Of a stretch of DNA of 64,000 nucleotides, positions 58,123 to 64,000 are shown in pieces. The notes beneath the pieces were generated by a model. That model was given only the letters and a program-made list of their open reading frames with translations, was not told where the DNA came from and searched no databases. This DNA comes from Sesamum alatum (taxonomy: Eukaryota; Streptophyta; Magnoliopsida; Lamiales; Pedaliaceae), in contig JACGWO010000005.1 in NCBI GenBank assembly GCA_034509735.1, positions 19,953,264 through 20,017,263 of the forward strand. Direction: 5' to 3'. Positions within the stretch are counted from its first letter, which is position 1. Every line of letters starts with the position of its first letter. The translations under genes and the position numbers were made by a program.

Positions 58123-61100
58123 GGCATAATACCGCTTCAAGAACTTTTCATTTATCGAGCCTATCTTTAAGCCATCTTCGGTATCCTCTCCTTCAACTTC
58201 ATCATTTTCAGCTAAGGTCATGTGATGAACTTTGGTAATGTCTTCTCCAACACTGTTGTTAACATAATTGGATGATGCTATGCTTTCTTTGTCATCATCG
58301 TCATCAAGCTGAACTTGTGTGAAGACCATTGTTCTTGTTTTAACCTTCAAGACTCTGCCACATGATATGTCTAGAGTTGTGTGGCATCTCATTCTGGAAG
58401 GAATCGAACTTCTAAGTTTCTGTGAGGATGTGATGTTTTCCTTAGATTGTGCAGCCACCTTGGACATGGTTTTCTTTTGGTACATCATTCTTTTCCATGG
58501 ATCAAGCCTATCAAAGACAGATTGATTGTTGGTCTTTTTATGCATCATTCTTTTACGTGTGCCGAGTCTGTTGAAGACAGACTCTCATGGATTTTCTTTC
58601 CCTTGGTCATCTTCTGTTGAAGAGAGACTTTCGTTGACATGGTTGCTGCTGGCCCTTTTTATGGCGATGCGGATAGGCTTAGGAGGGATAAAGCCAAGAC
58701 CTACACGTGAATTTAGGACTGCGTGCTCTTTTTCCTTTAACATTACTTAGGTGGCGTTGAGTCCATGGAGCCTCTTGTTGGTGGCTTCGGGAGGAAGATT
58801 TCCAAGGGCTAATCTTTCTTGTGGATTATACCCGGCTTTAACTAGCAGTTTGAAGGCCTTAAGATCATACCCTTCTCCATCTATAGCGCGCTTCATGTCC
58901 CTCTTCTTCCTTTTGGGTTGAGGACACAAATCCTTTGAGTGGCGGTTTCGATGGTTGCTTCGCGTTGATTTGAGTCAATGGTAAAGTCAGACACTTTGAA
59001 AATCCAGCCTCGACAACGGGCTGCTCACTTCTCCTCATGCTTCGATCTTCATGTGACTTTGGTTTCTCTGAGGGTGAAATCTCTTTTCCTCCTTTAGCAG
59101 TTTCAACGTAGTACTTGGCGTCGACGAAGTGCGACTCAGCTTCGGTGAAAGGCTTGGTATCACCGAGTACCCTTTTCACTATGCCATTGCGGCAGTATTT
59201 GAAGCATTGATGCCATGTTGAAGGGACCACAGAATTTTCGTGCAACCAAGGGCGGCCAAGAAGCATGTTGTAAGAAGTCTTGGCGTCTATAACGTGGAAT
59301 AGTGCAGTTGACGCCATATCGTCCATCAACAATTCCATCCTTATAATGCCGAAAGCCCTTTGTCCTCCTTGGTTGAAGCCTTGAATCATGAGGCGGCTGT
59401 TTGCGAGCTTGTCCATCGGGATCCCCAAGCCTCTCAAGGTTCGTAGGGGTAAGATATTGACTGCAGAGCCTCCATCAATCAATATTCTGTTCACCTTTTG
59501 TTCATGTGCATATCCAGCAACGAACAAGGGGCGGTTATGAGGCTTTGACCCAAGAAGCAAATCTTCGTCGGTGAAGGTAATGGTGGACATGCATTCGTCA
59601 CTATCAGAGGAATCTTCTTTTTCAAACAGAGCGTCCTCTTTGATCGTAGTAGCATTCTCGTGTGTGGTATTATAGGAGGCTTCACTGTCGAAAGATCCAC
59701 ACTTGACCGAGGCCACATTTGCTGCTGCGGTATCTTCTTCAAGAGAGATCTTACCTTGGCGGGCTAACTGCATAACTTTGTCTTTGAACACCAAGCAATC
59801 TTGTATTGAATGCCCAACTAAGCGATGATATTTGCAGTACTTTGGGTCATCCGTTCGTTCGGCTTTTTCAGGTCGCTTTGCTTCGGGTAATTCGATAAGG
59901 TTAGCCTCCAACAAGTCATCAAATATGCCGGGAACATCGGAATCAAGAAAAGGATATTGCTTTGCTTGCATTTCCTTCAAGGTTAATTTTCTTTGTGGTC
60001 TCTCGTAAGGGGCATTATTCTTTAGGATGCTACCATTGTTTGTCTTGCTTCGGAGCTTGAAGGGTGCCACATTTACTGCCATGGATTCCTTGTTTGGAGC
60101 TTCCAAATAAGGCTTGCCCCATTTCTTGTCTTCTTGTCTTTCCTTGGTTCTGCGGGATTCTTGAACAGGCGGCCCTTCCGTTCCACTCACTGCCATACTT
60201 AACTCCATGTCATGTGCTCGAGTGGCTAAGTCTTCGAATGATCTTGGCAGGATACCTTGGAGAATGTAGCGAAGGCCCCAATGCATCCCTTGAATGCACA
60301 TCTCAATGGCGGAAGCTTCAAATATTCGATCTTTGTAGTTGAGGCTTAGATTCCTCCATCTATTGATATAATCGATAACTAGCTCATCCTTCTACTGCCG
60401 GGAATTTGTAAGCTCAATCATGCTGACGGTACGCCTAGTGCTATAGAATCGATTGAGGAACTCTTGCTCTAGTTGTTCCTATCCATCATTCGAACCGATT
60501 TCCAAATCAAATGCGTTGCCTTTCAGTGATCGAACGAACTGTTTGACTAGATGATCACCATAGGTTCCAGCATTATTGCATGTTTCGACGAAGTGGGCGA
60601 CGTGCTGCTTAGGATTGCCTTTGCCGTCAAGTTGTTGGAACTTCGACGGTTGGTAACCCATTGGCATCTTTAAGCTATCAATCCTTGGAGTGTAGGGCTT
60701 GGAGTAAGTAAAGGATGACCTTGAGCTTCCCTCAATCTTGCTCGTAATGGTCCCTTCGATGAATTCTTTCAATTGGTCCACAGGGATCAATCCATTGGAT
60801 GAGACTTGAAGCCCCTTTGCAGGTTCATCTTTCTCAATGAAGTTCTACTTTGTGGAGATTTCTACTTCATCATGAGCCTCAACTTGTTTTCCTCGAGTGT
60901 GGCTTGTCTCAACGTTGTCTGGCTTGTTGATCAACCTGGCGATTTGGGCATCTTGCTCTTGGACATGCTTGGCGAGTCCCTCGATAGCTCTTGTTAGGCT
61001 TGCAATTTTCTCTTCTAAGGTTGTGGCATTCGTCAACATGATTGGGGCCACATTTGTTGCGAAGGAATAGCTAGACTCGGAGCGAGGAGAGGACGGGGGA

Positions 61101-61288
61101 GATTTATCTTCGTCATCTTCCCTTGTGTGGTTAGGCATGAATATGCCCTTCTGAGCAGACTCAATTGGAGGAGTCATCTGGGAAGATTGCTTGAGTTTTT
61201 TCGACATGCTCCTCGTAGTAACATCGAGACTCTTGGTGCTTAAACTTGAAGACTTTGTTGTGGCAAGTTTGGAATTCACCGTCTTCAT
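58120..61288 (-). pseudogene. Tat-type gag-protease polyprotein, frameshifted with TAG stops
   Basis: From MKTVNSKLATTKSSSLSTKS at 61288 one frame runs to 58865, broken by three TAG stops (near 60842, 60480 and 60393). Features in order: coiled coil LEEKIASLTRAIEGLAKHVQ; gag core ending EQLEQEFLNRFYSTRRTV and [29 protein letters not shown] (Cys-x2-His-x4-His-x4-Cys, a knuckle variant); protease [14 protein letters not shown], with DGG rather than DTG or DSG, and [14 protein letters not shown] frameshift near 58900 moves to LLVKAGYNPQERLALGNLPP (58747-58929), then frames to 58120 with SVFDRLDPWKR and SSIPSRMRCH, the stretch that precedes RT in autonomous relatives. RT itself is absent. The start is the first Met after the PBS. 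Confidence 0.93.
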
Positions 61289-61352
61289 GGCTTTTCCTTA
61301 AGTGTCCATTGAAATACTTCAGACTTTGTTGAAGGGAAGAGATGAGTAGAGC

Positions 61353-61371
61353 GGTCCCACTGGGCATGCCA
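61353..61371 (-). promoter_or_regulatory. Candidate primer-binding site of the Tat element
   Basis: The minus strand reads TGGCATGCCCAGTGGGACC, starting five bases from the 5' LTR end. It has the TGG start of a PBS. I cannot assign the tRNA. Confidence 0.6.
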
Positions 61372-61376
61372 AAATT

Positions 61377-62310
61377 TGTAAACAAATTTTCATGTTCCTG
61401 AATCTAACGAAACAAGAAAATATTACAAATAAATTCTTGAATTGAATTGAGTATTTTGTGGGTTCGAAATCTCTACTTGAAAACCTCTGATTCTTCTCTT
61501 CAAGAACGTGATTTTTGACTTCGGCAACTTCGTAGGTGAAACTCGACGTTTGATCTCCTTTGATGTTGACTTTGACTTTGAATAACGTTAATTCGGGGGT
61601 CGTTGACTTGTTCCCGGATCAAACGCTATAAACTTGACGATATTTGACTTGAATTTGGGATGTTCTTGGTGGATTTGAGACTTTGATCTTCCGCCAAGGT
61701 GGACTTCTGTCTTGATAACGTTAATTCGCCGGTCTTCAGACTTCTTGTCCAATCAAACGCTGACTTTAGACGATTTCCGCGATGAAACGCCTTGAATCTT
61801 GCCTAGAACGCCGTGGATCTTCCTTGATTTGCTTGAGAGGATTTTGGGACTTCTTGAATGCTCTCTTCAATTATATGTCTGTGTGTGTTTTGAATGAGTT
61901 CCCATGACCCCTTTATATAACTGTCAAAGAGGTAGAGTTGTGGTGACCTTGAACACTTATTTTGTATTATCCCTTTATTTTAATTTAAAGAGATAAATAC
62001 ATTAAATATTTGGGAAGACATGATTGGTCAATTTCAATATTATCTCTTTGATTTTTGTATTTTTTTAAAGAGATAATATGAAAAAATATTTGTCTTGATT
62101 TGATTGGCCGGAACACCTCAATTTGACACGTGTCGGCCGTTGATTTGATGACGAAATATATATTAAAATATCAATTAATTTAACTATTTACATTTAGAAT
62201 TAATTTAGTAAATTCCAAAATATAAATGGAAAAATAGAATATAACTGATAAAATAATATATATTTTCCACTTGTCGTCATTTGATTGGGCGCAAAAATAA
62301 TTTGTCTACA
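61377..62310 (-). repeat. Tat element 5' LTR (right)
   Basis: 934 bp, paired with 52197-53131. The TATA-type box on the minus strand is TTATATAAAGGGG (about 61908-61920), one base different from the left LTR. Confidence 0.95.
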
Positions 62311-62315
62311 ATGAG

Positions 62316-62378
62316 CTTATTGATTTGCTATATTTCAATTTTACCCTTAACATAACAAACATATTTTTAACAACAAAA

Positions 62379-62430
<52 letters not shown>

Positions 62431-63135
62431 TAATATCATCTCTTCTTCTCATATGTATATAATTATGACATTAATTATGTAATTATTATTAATATTAATT
62501 TTTAATTATTATAATTACGAAAAACATGCTACTGATATTATATTATATAGTTAAAAATAGTCATTGAAATTAACAAAATAATATATCAATTATATATCTA
62601 TGTTAATATTTGACTAGCATGAATGTTAATATTATTTCGATGCAAAAGTTTAAAGACAATAATTTGTCAATTGTTTATTTTTGAAAAGAAAATCTATTAC
62701 TTTTTATTTAGATTTAAACTAATGTATACTATTTACGAAAGTATTTTAAATTTTTTAAATACAAATTATGTGGAAAATAATAATTTTTTTTATTCTAATA
62801 GTAATATGTTATTTTTGGTCATTTTGCAATAAAAAGACCTTATTATGCCAAATACCCTAACATCTTATAAGATGTGAAAACATCTTATAAGAGTGAAAAC
62901 ATCTTATTTTACCCAAACGCTTTATGAGCTTATTTTTAAAATAAGATCCAATATCTTATAAGCTCCTAAAACATCTTATAAGATGTAGGAGCTTATAAGA
63001 TGTTTTAAAAAAACTTAACCAAACACCCTCTTAGTAGCAATATTTAAGGAACAAAATTGCATTTATCCCTATTTGAATTCAATAAGATAAAATTCGCGAT
63101 GCATCCAGGCGCCAGCATTCATTTGATACGATAAG
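62316..63135. other. AT-rich spacer with a palindrome-rich MITE fragment
   Basis: Mostly AT-rich. 62845-63010 carries repeated ACATCTTATAAGATGT palindromes and related words, also present at 51985-52160 on the other side of the Tat element, so both may belong to one MITE family. The 69-aa frame at 62623 has no family resemblance. Confidence 0.5.
62382..62430. repeat. Compound (CT)n(AT)n microsatellite
   Basis: CT repeats to 62410 pass directly into AT repeats to 62430. Confidence 0.95.
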
Positions 63136-63232
63136 AAATATTTTGCACTTAAAAATAAGTTATTTTGCACTTAGAAATATTTTGCACTTAAAAATAAGTT
63201 ATTTTGCACTTAGAAATATTTTGCATCCAGGC
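63136..63232. repeat. 39-bp tandem repeat
   Basis: AAATATTTTGCACTTAAAAA recurs with a period of 39 bp (63136 and 63175), with a partial third copy. Each unit itself contains TATTTTGCACTTA twice. Confidence 0.9.
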
Positions 63233-63286
63233 TCCAGTATATGCAACATTACAAAAGTTCAATGCAAAACAGCTTTGTTATTCTTT

Positions 63287-63553
63287 GGGTAATTGACACC
63301 CCTTAGAATAATTAGGTCCAAATAAATAAATAAATACCTTCTAATTTTACAAGATTACTATTACGCTTCTTGTTGACATTGTAGTGACAATTACGAATAC
63401 ACCTTCTATTCAGTGGTAAAACTTTATACAAACATCCCCTAAGTTATATTACTCTAACATCCTCTAAGGGGGTATATTTATAATTTTACAAACAGGCAAA
63501 TGTTGGCTGTACATTTAAAACATAATCCCAAATGGTGACAATGTAATTTACCC
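63287..63553. mobile_element. 267-bp MITE
   Basis: The ends are GGGTAATTGACACCCC and, read inward, GGGTAAATTACATTGTCAC. It is related to 24955-25211. No target duplication is clear. Confidence 0.6.
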
Positions 63554-63562
63554 TATTATTTT

Positions 63563-63769
63563 AGGAAAAAATACAATTTAACCCCCATGTGATATCGCAA
63601 ATGAACAAATTACCATCCTATGAAAACAAAATAAAAATAGCAATTTACCTCCCTATGTTTTTTAAAATGCTTCAATATTTTATAGGGGGTAAACTGCTAT
63701 TTTTTTCACATGAGGTAAATTACTATTTTTTTATATGGGAATAATTTCCTTATTCGAAATATCACAGGG
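63563..63769. mobile_element. Truncated MITE, relative of 18407-18643
   Basis: Starts AGGAAAAAATACAATTTAAC and shares AGCAATTTACCTCCCTATG-type words. It is cut at 63770 where a CACTA-type end begins. Confidence 0.6.
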
Positions 63770-64000
63770 CACTAGAAAAAAAATTATTATTAGCCACATT
63801 TTAAATGATTATGGCAAAAAAATATAGTAAATAACTATTATATATTAACTACAGTAAAATAAAAACCGTTGCAAAAACTAACTTTTCCACCACAAAAAAT
63901 TTACTTAGCCGTGGTAAAAATATTCGCCATAGCTTTTAGTCATAGCAAATATTTTAGCCACCCTCACAAAAATCACGCCCGACAACCGTTGCTTGACCGT
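63770..64000 (+). mobile_element. 5' end of a CACTA-type element, running off the window
   Basis: Begins CACTAGAAAAAAAATTATT and continues with subterminal words such as AGCCACATT, GCCGTGGTAAAAA, GCCATAGC and AACCGTTGC. This is the pattern of plant CACTA subterminal repeats. The other end and any transposase lie beyond the window. Confidence 0.6.

Larger units (their letters stand above)
52197..62310 (-). mobile_element. Tat-lineage Ty3/gypsy derivative: gag-protease plus antisense PMD ORF, no RT or integrase
   Basis: A 10114-bp element has near-identical LTRs of 935 and 934 bp (TGTAAACAAATTTTC to TTTGTCTACA). The target repeats are ATGAC (52192-52196) and ATGAG (62311-62315), 4 of 5 bases matching. 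The right LTR is the 5' LTR: the PBS-position site adjoins it and gag follows. The order in element sense is 5' LTR, gag-protease, A-rich tract, then an ORF in the opposite direction (plant mobile domain), PPT, 3' LTR. RT, RNase H and integrase are absent from the whole interval. It must depend on enzymes from an autonomous relative. Extra antisense ORFs are known in plant Tat-lineage elements; a gag-only member with such an ORF is the notable feature here. Confidence 0.9.

Noticed and set aside
60064..60342. 92-aa plus-strand frame inside gag
   Set aside because: Shadow of the minus-strand gag frame.
63136..63232. CRISPR-like short repeats
   Set aside because: Direct tandem repeats without spacers, in a plant genome; an ordinary minisatellite.
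1..64000. tRNA, rRNA or other structural RNA genes
   Set aside because: I saw no cloverleaf or rRNA-like sequence on reading; the tRNA-like words are PBS sites. A covariance-model scan would be decisive and was not run.

Overview
This is nuclear DNA from a flowering plant, almost certainly a eudicot. It is a nested stack of transposable elements with AT-rich spacers, and I found no intact host gene. The evidence is four plant retrotransposon lineages (Ty1/copia, Ty3/gypsy chromovirus-like, Ty3/gypsy Tat-like, L1-type LINE) plus MULE, hAT and CACTA derivatives. The copia pol sequences resemble those I associate with Lamiales such as sesame relatives, but that is recollection and not evidence.

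Layout. 1-12651: an old copia element (copia-1, + strand) is broken by a 1.2-kb Mutator-type element (991-2193, 9-bp target duplication) and by a complete but decayed 10.15-kb copia element (copia-2, 2227-12376, minus strand, TSD TTATT). 12652-28500: AT-rich DNA with a ~1.94-kb tandem duplication, a hAT-type element (19633-20711, 8-bp TSD), many inverted-repeat MITEs and two possible host-exon fragments. 27198-30851: a + strand gypsy element (LTR end, PBS, gag, protease) carrying a 371-bp MULE-type MITE and cut by copia-3. 30852-45254: copia-3 (minus strand) contains a 2.3-kb gypsy solo LTR, has a rearranged right end with inverted and mosaic LTR pieces, and is followed by the leader of a fourth related copia. 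45409-46915: a Tat-type gag relic. 47245-51240: an L1 LINE relic split by a copia solo LTR (47874-50172, TSD TGGGA). 52197-62310: a 10.1-kb Tat-lineage gypsy derivative. 62311-64000: AT-rich DNA with MITEs and the start of a CACTA-type element.

The most interesting unit is 52197-62310. It has paired 935-bp LTRs, a PBS-position site and a PPT, and a gag-protease frame on the minus strand. It lacks reverse transcriptase, RNase H and integrase. In their place an intron-containing plant mobile domain (PMD) ORF lies antisense. It reads as a non-autonomous, gag-encoding element carrying a captured host-type gene.

The second point of interest is the long leader shared by the copia-2/copia-3 family. 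Three copies carry a duplicated palindromic motif (CCACGACTCGTGAGAC, about 80 bp apart) and an extremely GC-rich island just before the PBS. Nearly all coding sequences here are pseudogenes; boundaries called from TSDs and LTR ends are firm, while coding limits inside relics are approximate.
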